From assembly GCA_026120185.1 (NCBI GenBank), contig JANUWF010003370.1:1848001-1912000 (forward strand): a DNA stretch of 64,000 nt, in the 5' to 3' direction. Every line of letters begins with the position of its first letter. Position 1 is the first letter of the stretch. This stretch comes from Voacanga thouarsii (taxonomy: Eukaryota; Streptophyta; Magnoliopsida; Gentianales; Apocynaceae). The notes below the pieces were generated by a model. It saw nothing but the letters and a program-made list of their open reading frames with translations, was not told the origin of the DNA and ran no database searches. Shown piece by piece: positions 47,248 through 59,293 of the stretch. The translations under genes and the position numbers were made by a program.

Positions 47248-48755
47248 TGATGCGTAAATTTTGGGTGTATAAAAATCATCAATTTTAAATTCATCCCTTA
47301 GTCAAGTTTTAATTAAAACATTAATCCCAAAATACACATGTGAGCAAATATACTCATCGCAAGCATAGTATAGGGAATTAACGAGTATCGATCCTCAAAG
47401 GTACAAGTATACACTAGTCATTCTTCATTCATTATTTAACCGACCTAATAAAGTGAGAAAATAATAAAAAGAAAAATAAATATATATATACAACTCAAGG
47501 ATATAGGTTTATGCAATTTAGACAATTATTTTAGAAATCATGACAATGAACCAATTAGCAATTATCTAAACTAATTATCATCTTGGTATCAAGAAATAAA
47601 ATAACGTAAAATTCAATCATTTCACAATTCATGATTCTTACTTAGATAAATCCTACTTCGTTTCCTAATCCATGGAATCCTATATTTTGATTAAATTAAC
47701 AGATTTTCCAATCAAGCTAACGTAACCAAAACATGCAATGAGCTCAATTCCTTGTAAACATGAAATTAGCTAATAACCCTTTGCTCGAGGTGAAATAAAC
47801 TAATCTTTGATTACTTAGTCCTATAACCTTGACTTCGTCGCTCAAGTCCATCAAGATTAGACAAATACAAAATCAATGCAATGAAACTCCTAACATCGTT
47901 TAAGTTATGTAGAAGAACTCACATCAATAACTAATGAAATCAAGTAATCAAACACCAAATATGATAAAGAATTAATCAAATAACCAAATTAACACAAAAT
48001 CATGAATCCCAAAATAATGTTAAATTACAATCAAAACATTAAATACATCATTACTAAAGGAATAGAAGATAAAGATAAAAGAAAGCATTCATAGATAAGC
48101 CTCTTTCTTCTTCCTTGAAGACTCCCTTGAACAATCCTCATTGATTTGGGTGAATTCCTCCTCTAATAAGAGATTTAGAATTTTTGCTTATGAATCCACC
48201 TTTTTTTATTGTATATCTCCAAACCCTTGTGTTTTCTTGTACTTTTATAGGCCTCTTGGATGTTAAATTCCTGGCTGAGAAAGTCTTGACTGAGTAGAAT
48301 TAGAAAAAATATCAAAATCATTAGAAAATCCTTAATTTCGTATACAAAATAATCACCTCCAGAGCATACCTGGTGCTAGGCACCTTCGACCCACCTAGCA
48401 CCAGGTGCACTCTGTTCTTCTTCTATTTTGGCTCTATTTTTGGCCTTTTCTCCTCAGCAGATAGAATGGACCTTGCGCCAAATCTGTCCTAGAATTTCCC
48501 CTGAAGCTTGCTCAAATTCTTCTGCTGAGGCAGAATGGACCCGGTGCTTGGTCCATTTGCTAGGCTTGACACTAGGTCTATTCTGGTTTTCTGCACTTTC
48601 TGCTCAAAATCTACTCAAATCTGCATATATTTGCCAAAAACACCTTTTACAAGAAAAATATCACATAGGAAGGAATATGCCTAGTTATTATAACAAATGT
48701 ATCTCAAAATACCCTCAAATAACTAGGAAAAGAATGGTGATTTTGGCCCCTATCA
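47248..48755 (-). mobile_element. 3' LTR of GypA-1
   Basis: Plus-strand ends TGATGCGTAA and GGCCCCTATCA. A minus-strand TATAAAAG box is at 48242-48249. A polypurine tract GTGGGGGTAT lies just outside on minus (48756-48765). Length 1.5 kb, matching 23673-25211. Confidence 0.88.
48368..48406. other. 13-bp perfect hairpin in GypA LTR
   Basis: ACCTGGTGCTAGG (48368-48380) is the exact complement of CCTAGCACCAGGT (48394-48406), separated by 13 bases. It lies upstream of the TATA box on the element strand, within the GC-rich block of this LTR. Other family copies have different GC-rich palindromes here. Confidence 0.65.
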
Positions 48756-50189
48756 TATACCCCCACATTTGAACATTTGCCTGTCCTCAAGTAAAACATT
48801 TAAGTTCAAGAAAAATTATTCAGAAAACATAAGTTCTTATTCATTCAAAATTCTTTACCATAGCAAATATCGTGTCTTCCCTTCAAACTTTAGATACAAC
48901 TCTTATCATCCATACCCTTTTAAAGTAATTTCAAATGTTGAAACATTGGACAAGACATCACAAACCTCTTGAAATCAAATTAATCAAGTGCATACCTTAG
49001 TCTAAGAAAATTATTTCACCCTTCCAGTTAAAATATAAATAATATGAATCACAAAAGTCAAGCCATCTACCAACTCAAGCATTATAGATCCAAAAATTAC
49101 ATAACTCAAGTCATGATGTAAGGAAAGCACTCCAAAAATTTTTTTCTCTCAAAATTCTTTTTCCATGTCTTAGGAAATTACTAGCTTTAAGTGTATGGAT
49201 TTCTCTTCACATACCGTATTGGCCACCTTTACCGTCATCACTCATCATTTTTTTTCACCAATTCTTTCTTTCTTTCTTTGCTCTTTCTTGCCTTTTTGCT
49301 TTCAGGATAGCCTTAAGATAGTGAACCGAATTCACTTGCTACTTCTCCCCATATTGACCCCCTTTTTAGCTAAAGGTTTTTAACGATCATCAATAAGAGC
49401 ATTTTTTTTTTTTCAATTCACACCAACAATAGTGTTGTTTCTACTTATTGTTTTTTTTCAACTCAATTCAAAAAACTTTCAGAATTCTTCACAATCTTTC
49501 CTCTCAAAGATCTTTCATCAACTCACATTGTTCATCATAACTCAAAGCTTGCAAATTTTAAACTTATAATACAAGAGTTAGCTAATAAATTCTTCATATA
49601 TTCCTTATATCCTTTATATTTAAACTAGATTAGACAAATTGCATAAACAAGATTAATCAAAATTCTCAAGTCTTGACAAATATTCTATCCAACACAACCA
49701 ATTTCATAAAAATCCACCTAATGAAAGACAAAACTCATATCCAAGTAAGAAAAAGAATTACCACCTTACTTAACAATGAAAACCACTAAAATTTTGAAAA
49801 ACTTTCACAAAGAATGATATGGAAAAGTATTTCTTCAACCTCATTCTCCTTCCCCCCCCCCACACTTAAACTGGACATTATCCTCAATAGTCAAAGATTC
49901 AATAAGAAAAGTACAACCAAGAAGACCAAGATGAATAAAGAAGAACAACAAAGAGAATAACATACTTCTATTACATCGTAGTACTATCGTGTTTGAATCC
50001 ACCACAAGGACGATTTACAAGAGTACCTACTAAAAAAAAACTAAAGAGAAACATAAATCTAGAAAAAGAGAGGAAAATAACATAAAATAAAGGAAAAGAT
50101 AAAGAAAACGAAGTACAAAGTATCAATGGCTAATCATCATAGCTCATAAAAGATATAGTCAAGATGCTTCAAAGTGCAAAGTTCTTCTC
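48756..50189 (-). other. GypA-1 untranslated region between pol and 3' LTR
   Basis: About 1.4 kb without a sustained ORF on either strand; an env-like gene, known in some Athila elements, is not visible. The minus strand has a second purine tract, AAGTGTGGGGGGGGGGAAGG (about 49849-49868), resembling the boundary polypurine tract and possibly an internal plus-strand primer. Confidence 0.55.
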
Positions 50190-53100
50190 CCAAATATGGT
50201 TTTTAACTTCCATTGACTTTAACAATTCCCTTAGTTGGGTGAAAAACCTCAATAACTCCAAATGGACAAACTTGATGTATCTCATACGGCCCTGACCATC
50301 GAGATTTTAGTTTACCTGGAAAAAGTCTTGTTAGTGTTATGCCCTAGAAGTAATCACTTGTACGTTGTATATGATATATTTTATTTTAATAAAAGGCATT
50401 ATTTATCTTACAGTTTCTTTTGTTTACTTTTATGTAATATACCTATTAGATAAAGTCCCTAGTACAACACTGTATTAAGGAAATCATGATATGAGATTCC
50501 TACTATACTGTATAGTGTTAGTACTTAAATAGTCTCTAATCGTAGTATTAATGAGACAGGACATCATTAATGCGTTAAGACTAGCATGTGTTAGACTTCT
50601 TGATTTGATTTGGCAGTGGTTCTCATATCTGTGAGTATTGAGATACTAAAAGTTAACACATAGATGCTTGTTAATGGAACAAGTACATTGGATGACCTAA
50701 CTATGAGATAATCACATGGATAACTATTTAGTACCAGTGATATAATCTCAATATAGCAAACGTGCAAGTATCCTTAGACTTGAAATCTCCAAGGTACTTT
50801 GTTTGCTGAGCATTGTGCTTTGATTCCAATCTCTGGAGCCAGATCGAGGGCCGCCTGTGGAATGGATATTGGGTACATTGTGAGATAAACGAAAGTAGTT
50901 GAGAAAGTCAATAAAGGATTCACCACTCCTAATAGTAGGGGTGAATATCTCACGGCCACTAATAGGAATTACTACTCAGAAGTCCTTGGCCAAGGCGACT
51001 ATGCATTGGAAATAGTTCCAATTGATACACATCTAGAGTAGCGGGTTCCTAATACAAGTACTATTATATTCGAGCTAGAATTAATATATATTCTAGAGGG
51101 AGTTGGCACTAATTCTATACTCTAAATCGAATGAGATATTGTATGGTGAAAGGAGTTAATTGCATTATAGTTTGTTATTGAAGGGTTCATGTTAAGCCAC
51201 TTGACTTCCTAAACTCTTGGGTGGTCATGATGTGTTGCTAGATACCACTCATGACCTGAGAATATGGGCTTATTAATTGATGAATTAATAAACCAATACT
51301 TATTAGAATTAATAGGATTAATTCTAATTAATTATGGATTATTAATCTCAAAGACGTTTGAATTAATTCATGTTCGCTACCAATTGACTGGGAAACCTAA
51401 TAGGTCACACACAATAGAGGATTATATGCTCAAGGTGTTATTTTATAACATTGTGGGGTTAATTGAGAGAAAGAGAAGTTGTTGTGGACAAATTATAATT
51501 AGTTATAATTTGTGGTCTAAGTTGTAATTGTGAGAACTTAATGTTTCCAATTACAATTAGGGAATTTTAATTATTTTAGAATTCTCAGTTTTTGGTAGGG
51601 GTTTTTCATGTTAAATGATGATATACACGAAACCCTAGTTAAGAAGGATTAATGCCAAAACAACATGTCAAAAACTTTCTCTTCTCTCTCTCTCATTTTT
51701 CCTGAAAACAAGAAGAACCCTAGCCCCCACTTTGGTTTATGCTATCACATAAACATCTTGGTGCTTGAGAGCAATCCTTCGTGTGGATTTCTGTTAGAGA
51801 TAATCACACAGTATGATTATAGTGGTTGGACGCTCAACTCTCATGGTGTTTGATCAAGAGGATTGCTGGATCGCGCCTTAGACTTGAAGAAGAAAAATTT
51901 TATTTTTCAAACGCTTAAAGAAATGTAAAGCTGTTACCTTTGTTCTTTTTATGTCTTGTTTCCCACACATTTATGGATCATGGGTTGGTATCTCGTTCTT
52001 ATATTTCTGCTGCGCCATATATGATATGCGTGAGATACCCAACAAGTCTAAGCCTAGAATTAAAGACTAACACCTTATCTCCTTTTTGAAACTCATGGGC
52101 AGAATAAAGACGCCTATTATGCCACCATTTCATCCTATCTTTGTAAATTCGCGAATTATGGTAGGCATTATTATGCCATCCACCTAATTCATTTACTTGA
52201 AGCATTCTTTCTTTTTCTACAAGAATAAGGTCAAAATTAACAAGATTTATTGCCCAATGAGCCCTATGTTCAACTTCTACCAGTAGATGACATGATTTCT
52301 TATACACCAATTGATAGGGGTTGTACCATTGGGAGTTTTAAAAGCAGTTATATAAGCCCAAAGAGTATCATCTAGCTTCAAACTCCAATCCTTTCTTGTA
52401 TGATTAACCACTTTTTCCAAGATTCTTTTCAATTCTTTATTGACCACCTCAACTTGGCTACTAGTTTGCGGATGATAAGGAGTAGCAACCTTATAAGTAA
52501 CCCCTAAATATTTGAGAATCTTTTCTAATTGGGAATTACAAAAATGGGTTTTCCTATCACTAATGAGCACCTTGGGCACTCCAAATTGGGTGAAAAATTT
52601 TTTTAGAAACTTTACAACAGCCCATGCATTATTAGTAGACAAGTCTTGCGCCTCAACCCACTTTAATATATACTCAACTGCAACCAAAATGTATTTGTTA
52701 CCTAAAGAACTAGGAAAAGGGCCCATGAAATTGATCCCCCAACAATAAAAAATTTCACAAGCTTAAAAAGGTTGTAATGGCATCTCATTGGATTTAGAGA
52801 TGTTACCTGTACGTTGACACCTATCAGAACTTTGAACAAACCTATGAGAGTCCTTGAAGAGTGTAAGCTAAGAAAACCTGGACTAAAGTACCTTCCTTAC
52901 AGTGTTGTTAGCTTAGTAGTTGCCTCCCACAGGTCCTTCATAATAATGTTTCAAGATATTGATGCTTTCCCCAAAATCCACGCACCTTCGAATGATTTGA
53001 TCCGCACAACACCAGAACAAGTACAGATCTTCCCAAAAGTAATACTTTATTTTGGAGAGGAATTTCTTCTTTTGTTGTTCATTGAAATCTTCTGGAAGAA

Positions 53101-53320
53101 TTCCTACAACCAATAATTAGTGAAATCCGTATACCAAGGTAGTTGAGAAATCTTACCATCAACAAGTAAAAGTTGTTCATCCGGGAATATATCATTGATG
53201 TCTCCTTCGGCCAATGGCTTAAGGTTGGGATTTTCCAACCTAGATAAGTGATCCGCGGCCAAATTTTTTGCTATCTTTTTATCCCTAATCTCCAAGTCAA
53301 ATCCCTGTAACAATAATACC
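50190..53320 (-). pseudogene. pol: GypA-1 RNase H end and integrase, split by CopA solo LTR
   Basis: On minus: FDLEIRDKKIAKNLAADHLS (53300), the end of RNase H; then a zinc-binding part near 52990-52880 (CADQIIRRCVD; HYYEGPVGG); then the core from 52740: [11 protein letters not shown], where the first catalytic Asp is Asn, [12 protein letters not shown] with the second Asp, and [18 protein letters not shown] with the Glu. The C-terminal part breaks at 52050 and resumes at 50328 with FPGKLKSRWSGPYEI, ending at VKVNGS near 50200. The D-to-N change alone would abolish activity. Confidence 0.88.
50329..52044 (+). mobile_element. CopA solo LTR with perfect TSD
   Basis: It starts TGTTAGTGTTATG and ends TACCCAACA, flanked by AGTCT at 50324-50328 and 52045-52049. 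It aligns end to end with the 5' LTR of CopA-2 (54882-56615), with a high level of identity by eye. Removing it restores the GypA integrase frame around RLRLFPGKLK. Confidence 0.95.
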
Positions 53321-54718
53321 TATCTTATGAATCTTGGTTTGGAATCATGCTTTTTAAATGGTACTTAAGGGCGGAATGATCCATATACACAACAACTTTA
53401 GACAAAATAAGATACGAATGAAATTTATCAAATGCAAATACTATTGCAACTCTTTCTCCGTTGTGGAGTAGTTATCTTATGCCGCCGTAAGAGTTTTGCT
53501 TGCATAGTAAATCGGTTGAAAGTGCTTAGCCCTCATTTGTCCAAGCACTGCGCCCACTGCATAGCCACTTGCATCACACATTAGTTCAAAAAAGAGAGAC
53601 CAATCCGGGGCAATTAGAATAGGAGAATTGATCATTTTTTTTTAAGCACATTGAAAGCATTGAGACATTTTTCATCAAAATAAAAAATAGCATCTTTTTC
53701 AAGTAAAGAAGTAAGAGTTTTAGAAATCTTTGAGAAATCTAAGATAAACCTCCTATAAAAACCTACATACCCAAGAAAGCTTCAAATTGCCTTCACAGAG
53801 GTTGGAGGAGAAAGTTTCTCAATTACCATTGAAGTACCTTTTCCAAGTTGGCCAAACATAACTCAAAGAATCACCAAAAATAAAAAAATCATCCATAAAT
53901 ACCTCCATAATGTCTCCCACAAACCCTTCAAAAATGGCCATCATACATCATTGAAATGTTCCGGGGCCATTGCAAAGACCAAAAAGACATATAAAGGTAG
54001 TCTTTTCTTGATCCTGTAGTGCTTTGGGAATTTGAAAGTATACGGAAAAACCATCTAAGAAGCAATAAAACTCATGTCTGACTAATCGTTTTAACATTTG
54101 GTTAATGAAAAGGAGAGGAAAATGGTCCTTCCTAATTGCCTCATTTAATTTTCTACAATTAATGCAAACCCTCCAACCAGTTACCAAGCTCATTGGGATT
54201 AATTCATTTTTTTCATTAGGGCTCACAATCATTCCTCCCTTCTTTGGTACCACTTGTGTTAGACTAACCCAAATACTATCAGAAATAGGGTAAATGATGT
54301 CAGAGTCTAAGAGTTTAATCACCTCACCTTTTACCACATCACTCCTATTTGGATCCAACCTATGCTATGCTAAAGGTTTGGCTTCTTCTTCCAACAAGAT
54401 TTTATGAGTACAAAATGAGGGACTAATTCCCTTAATATCCATGATTTTCCATTGAATGACTCCCTTATATTTTCTTAATAAACTTATCAGCTTGATCTTT
54501 TGTTCATAAGTAAGGTCTTTAGCAATGATCACGAGTAGTTTTTCATCCTTTACCAAAAATGCATATTTTAAGTACACGGGGAGGTCTTTCAAATCCAATT
54601 CCGGAGGTTCCTCAATGGATGACTTCATCTTTCCCAAACTGCCTTTTTCGATTTCCTCAAATTTTTCCAACCTATGGCCCTCAATTGGGTCCTCCACATA
54701 TGCAATGGTTTGTTCCAT
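53321..54718 (-). pseudogene. pol: GypA-1 reverse transcriptase and upstream pol
   Basis: On minus: MEQTIAYVED at 54718, LKDLPVYLKYAFLVKDEKLL and MDIKGISPSFCTHKILLEE (54450), the Tat/Athila spacer before RT; then VKGEVIKLLDSDIIYPISDS, VPKKGGMIV, TGWRVCINCRKLNEA and FYCFLDGFSVYFQIP to 53948. The rest of RT and RNase H down to 53321 is fragmentary (remnants such as KFSKISKTLTSLL). A stop or frameshift occurs about every 100 codons. Confidence 0.88.
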
Positions 54719-54881
54719 ATAACCTTGGACAAATGTTTCCTACACAAAGTCAAAAAATAGATTCATCAAGAATATCAACCCTTAAACAAGAATCATCATA
54801 AGAACTAGGATGTTGCATGCTTTTGTGGATTTTGATAATAACTTCCTCATGCCCAACCCTAAGTGTCAATTTTCCTCCATG

Positions 54882-56615
54882 TGTTAGTTTTGTGCCCTAG
54901 AGGCAATCACTTGTATATTGTATATGACACATTTTATTTTAAGAAAAGGCATTATTTATCTTACGGTTTCTTTTGTTTAGTTTAAGTAATATAACTGTTC
55001 GATAAAGTCCCTAGTACAACACTGTGTTAAGGAAATTATGATAGAGATCATAATATGATATTTATACTACACTGGATGATGTTAGTACTTAAAAAGTCCC
55101 TAGTCATAGTATTAATAAGACAGGACAACATTAATACGTTAAGACTAGCATGTGTTAGACTTCCTGATTTGATCAGGCGGTGGTTCTCATAATCGTGAAT
55201 ATTGAGATACTCAAAGTTAACACATGGATGCTTGTTAATGGAACAAGTTCATTAGATGACCTAGCTTTGAGATAATAATATAGATAACTATTTAGTACCA
55301 GTGATATAATCTTAATATGGCAAACGTGCAAGTATTCTTAGACTTGAGATCTCCAAGGTACTTTGTTTGCTGAGCTTTGTACTTTGATTCCAATCTCCGG
55401 AGCTTGATCGAGAGCCGCCTATGGGATGGATATTGGGTACATTGTGAGATAAACGAAAGTAGTTGAGAAAGTCAATAAAGGATTCACCACTCCTAATAGT
55501 AGGGGCGAATATCTCACGGCCACTTGTAGGAATTTCTACTCGAAAGTCCTTGGCCAAGGCGATTGTGTATTGGAAATAATTCCAATAGATACACTTCTAA
55601 AGTAGTGGGTTCCTGGTACAAGTACTATTGTATTCGGGCCAGAATTAATTCTGGAGGGAGTTGGCACTAATTCCATACTCCAAACCGAATGAGATATTGT
55701 ATGGTGAAAGGAGTTAATTGCACTGAAGTTTGCTATTGAAGGGTTCATGTCAAGCCACTTGACTTCCTAAACTCTTGGGTGGTCATGATATGTTGCTAGA
55801 TACCGCTCATGATCTGAGAATATGGGTTTATTAATTGATAAATTAATAAACCAATCCTGATTAGAATTAATAGGATTAATTCTAATTAATTATGGATTAT
55901 TAATCTTAAAGACGTTTGGATTAATTCATGTTCACTACCAATTGATTGGGAAACCTAATAGGTCACACACAGTAGATGACTATATGCTCAAGGTGTTATT
56001 TGATAACATTGTGGGGTTAATTGAGAGAAAGAGAAGTTGTTGTGGACAAATTATAATTAGTTATAATTTGTGGTCTAAGTTGTAATTGTGAGAACTTGAT
56101 GTTTCCAATTACAATTAGGGAATTCTAATAGGATTAGAATTCTCAATTTTAGCAGGGTTTTAGGTATATATGTATGATATAACCGAAAACCCTTGCTGAT
56201 GTTAAGTCACACGAAATCCAGCCAAAAATAGCTGAACAACACACGATTCTCTCTTCTTTGTTCTCTCTTTCTCGTTTTTCTTCTTGAAAGAAAAACCCTA
56301 GCTGCCATTAATTTTTGCTAGCACAGAAATTTTAGTGCTTGAGTATACCTCTGTGTGGATTACTGTTAGAGATAATCACACACTGTGATTATAGCGGTTT
56401 GACGTTCAACTCACGTGGAGGTTGATCACGAAGATTGCTGGATCGCACCTCAACTTGAAGAAGAAATTTTTGTTCTTTGGATGATCACGCAAAGGTAAAA
56501 GCTGCTACCTTTACCCTCATTATTTCTTGTTTTCCACATATAGATGGGTCATGGGATGGTATCTCGTTTTATTTTCTACTGCGCCGTATAGGATACGAGC
56601 CTGAGATACCCAACA
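54882..56615 (+). mobile_element. 5' LTR of CopA-2
   Basis: TGTTAGTTTTGTG to ATACCCAACA, followed at once by the PBS. It aligns over its length with the solo LTR at 50329-52044 and, reversed, with 10046-11606. Confidence 0.93.
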
Positions 56616-56630
56616 GTGGTATCAGAGCCA
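56616..56630 (+). promoter_or_regulatory. primer binding site of CopA-2
   Basis: GTGGTATCAGAGCCA, complementary to initiator tRNA-Met. Confidence 0.93.
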
Positions 56631-58408
56631 TACTATGTGTGGTCTACGGACATTGTTTTGGCATGAAAAACTATTTTCGTGTTTGTCTTTGTTTGCTGTG
56701 AAAATCATTTTCACTCGAGTCGAAATCATTTCGATCTTTATGAGTTGGGTCCGTAGCACAATATGATTGTGTTATAGTCACAGAGTATTTCGTAAAGATG
56801 CTTTCTTTGGTGCTGAAAAATTTCTGCAGAAAAACGTTTCCTTACAACATAGATGTTGTCCTCCGTTTCATCTTAATTTTTCATTTTGATTTTGTTTAAA
56901 CCAACAAATTAGTTGTTGTTTATAGCTTCAAAATAGAAAATACAGTTGAGAATTGTTCTCACTGAAAATTTGCAGAAGAAGAAAGTACCAGAAATTGTTT
57001 CTGGAATTTTTTGAAAATCGCCGCCATTGTTGCAGAACACAGGCGGCACCAGCTTCGACCTCCAAGCTGGCGCCGGTTCCATTCTGTTCGCGATGTCCGA
57101 AAATCGTTTTTGGATGGAAAAATTTTTTGGAAACCAGAACAGAGCCAACCGGCGCCAGTTTTGCTCTGTTTGCGACTTTCATCTATTTTAAAAAAAAAAA
57201 AATCGGAACAAAATTTTGACAGGGAAAAACCTCATTTGATGAGACACAGGACTCGAAAGCATTTTCTCAAAATTAGTTTTAAGACAATCAATTTTGTTCT
57301 TCAAAATAATGATTTTGAAAATCTAAATTGATGTATTCTCTAAAATGGTGATTTTAGAATTTATTTTATTTTTCCAAAATAGTGATTTTGGAATAATAAA
57401 AGTATATGTTTATTTTGTTTAAGCATAGTCAATGGCATGGTAGATGGTTATGGACTAAAACCAATTATATCTATTCATACATTTTACATTTTGGTTTTTA
57501 TGAAATAGGGCCTGCTTGTCCTGCCTTCTCTAGAATTCTTATGTAATTCTCTTCTCATCTAACTCCTCTCGAATGTAACTCGAGGTTTTCTCTCTTTAGG
57601 AAATTATGTAATTAGTTTACATAGGTTAGATAGGAGTAGAATTATTTTATTCTGGAGATGGCAACAAAAACAAGGTGAGGAGGTAAGACCTTCTACTTAA
57701 ATCATGCATGAACACATAGGGTTAACTATATTAATTTCTTTTATAGCTCAAAGAAATTAATTTAGGGTAAAGTCCATAACCATACCACGTAATCGCTTTA
57801 TTACCATGATTATCAATTATGTGATTATTGATTATTATGCATGTCATTCAACGAAATCACTAAAAGGAACAAATCCCTCAATTAATATTAAACCTAATTC
57901 CTTTCGTTAATATAGTAAGAACGAGGGTCCTTTTTCGAGATTAGGTTGTTGGGCAAACCCAAGCCTACATGACATTGGGCATGTTCAAGCTATGGAATTA
58001 AATTCCTGATTAATGGGTCGGGTTTAACTAAATTCTTTATCCCGGTTGGGTAAACTCAAGCATAAAGAAATTTAGAGGGAAAGTTGGGATAGCCCAAAAG
58101 GCTTTAAGATTAAAAGCTGTTAATCACCCAATGATCCAGTAGTTACATACGATATAATTGGTATTGGATACCTACCAATGAACTCAAGGGTGGCTTGTTG
58201 GGCAAACCCAAGGTTATTCTTGAGGAATTTGGATACCGGTCCACTAGGAAAGCTTCCAACGGGCTTTCCTGAATCAGTAGTGAGGGCTATTGGTTTGAGT
58301 AAAATAGTGGAGTAAAAATGAATTTAATTAAAGTTCTAATTATTTGCATATCATGTGCATATACAAGTAGCTAATGCTCTCTATCTTTACATTGAGGTCA
58401 CTTACATC
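56631..58408 (+). other. CopA-2 leader with hairpin array
   Basis: About 1.8 kb of untranslated leader. Inverted repeats: CATGAAAA/TTTTCGTG (56662-56681), GTGAAAA/TTTTCAC (56698-56714), TCGAAA/TTTCGA (56720-56734), CCAGAAA/TTTCTGG (56988-57004), TTCAAAAT/ATTTTGAA (57300-57319), TCTAAAAT/ATTTTAGA (57339-57358) and TTCCAAAAT/ATTTTGGAA (57372-57393). Loops are 3 or 4 bases. All but the first pair perfectly. A GC-rich block with GGCGCCGG and CCGGCGCC lies at 57040-57170. No supportable ORF; frames at 56953-57331 overlap these structures. Confidence 0.7.
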
Positions 58409-59293
58409 ATATCAACAAACTTGAACTTACGTAGCATTTTGGAAACCAACAAGTTAACCGAATCAAACTATCTCGACTGGTATAGAAATTTAAGAATCGT
58501 TCTCAAATCGAAAAAGTTGCTCTACGTGCTAGATGCTCTTATTCCACCACCACCAGCCCAAGATGCTCATGCTGATGAGCATGCTATCCACAAAAGGCAC
58601 AAAAAGGATAGTGATATAGCATTATGTATTATGCTGGCATCCATGACTCCTGAGTTGCAAAAACAGCACAAGCATATAGATGCTCAATCGATCATTTTAC
58701 ATCTTCGAGAGCTGTTTGATGCCCAAGCCAGAACTGAGAGATATGAGATTTCGAAGCAACTATTTCGTTGTAAAATGGCAAAGGGTTCTTCTGTGGCCAC
58801 TCATGGGCTGAAGATGCTGGGCTTGATTGAGAAGCTTGGATCTCTTGGGTTTACAATGGACCATGACTTAAGTGTTGACTTAATTCTACAGTCTTTGCCT
58901 AATAGTTTTTCACAATTTACGATTAACTATCAGATGAACAAGATTGAGTCCACCATTCCTGAGTTGATCAATCTCCTCAAAACTGCGGAATCCTCCATGA
59001 AGAGGGATTCCAATGCGGTTTTAATAGTAGAATCTTCCTTTTCTAAGAAAAAAGTTCAAAAGAAGAAGAAGAAGGCTCCCATGAAGCCCAAAGGTGGTGT
59101 GAACAAGAAGGACGCAGCTACCAAGGGCCCATGCCATCATTGTGGGAAGATGGGCCACTGGAGGCGAAACTACAAAGCCTACTTGGAAACCATCAAGGAC
59201 AAGAAGCAGAAGCAGAAGCTTACAAGCACTTCTACTTCTTTTCCAAGTATGTTTATGCTTGAGATAAATACTGCATTTAGAAATGAGATATAG
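58355..59293 (+). CDS. gag: Copia gag of CopA-2 (UBN2-type), near intact
   Basis: An open frame of 312 codons. The ancestral start is probably at 58409, where ATG of MTTNLNLRSI (as in CopA-1) has become ATA; the in-frame ATG at 58355 now extends it. The UBN2 gag domain spans about residues 20-230 (LDWYRNLRIVLKSKK, MLASMTPELQKQHKH, DLILQSLPNSFSQF). A Lys-rich patch lies at about 228-245, and the knuckle at 260-273 reads CHHCGKMGHWRRNY with the last Cys replaced by Tyr. The stop at 59291 is TAG where Trp (TGG) precedes VLDTGC, so gag and protease were once one frame. Confidence 0.85.
   Translation: MHIQVANALYLYIEVTYIISTNLNLRSILETNKLTESNYLDWYRNLRIVLKSKKLLYVLDALIPPPPAQDAHADEHAIHKRHKKDSDIALCIMLASMTPELQKQHKHIDAQSIILHLRELFDAQARTERYEISKQLFRCKMAKGSSVATHGLKMLGLIEKLGSLGFTMDHDLSVDLILQSLPNSFSQFTINYQMNKIESTIPELINLLKTAESSMKRDSNAVLIVESSFSKKKVQKKKKKAPMKPKGGVNKKDAATKGPCHHCGKMGHWRRNYKAYLETIKDKKQKQKLTSTSTSFPSMFMLEINTAFRNEI

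Larger units (their letters stand above)
47248..54881 (-). mobile_element. GypA-1: Ty3/Gypsy element of Tat/Athila type, 3' part, reverse
   Basis: On minus: pol N-terminal spacer, RT, RNase H and integrase from 54718 to about 50190, a long 3' untranslated region, and the 3' LTR 48755-47248. The gag and 5' LTR are not seen because CopA-2 interrupts at 54882. A CopA solo LTR splits the integrase. RT and integrase motifs are those of the Tat/Athila branch and no chromodomain is present. Confidence 0.88.
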
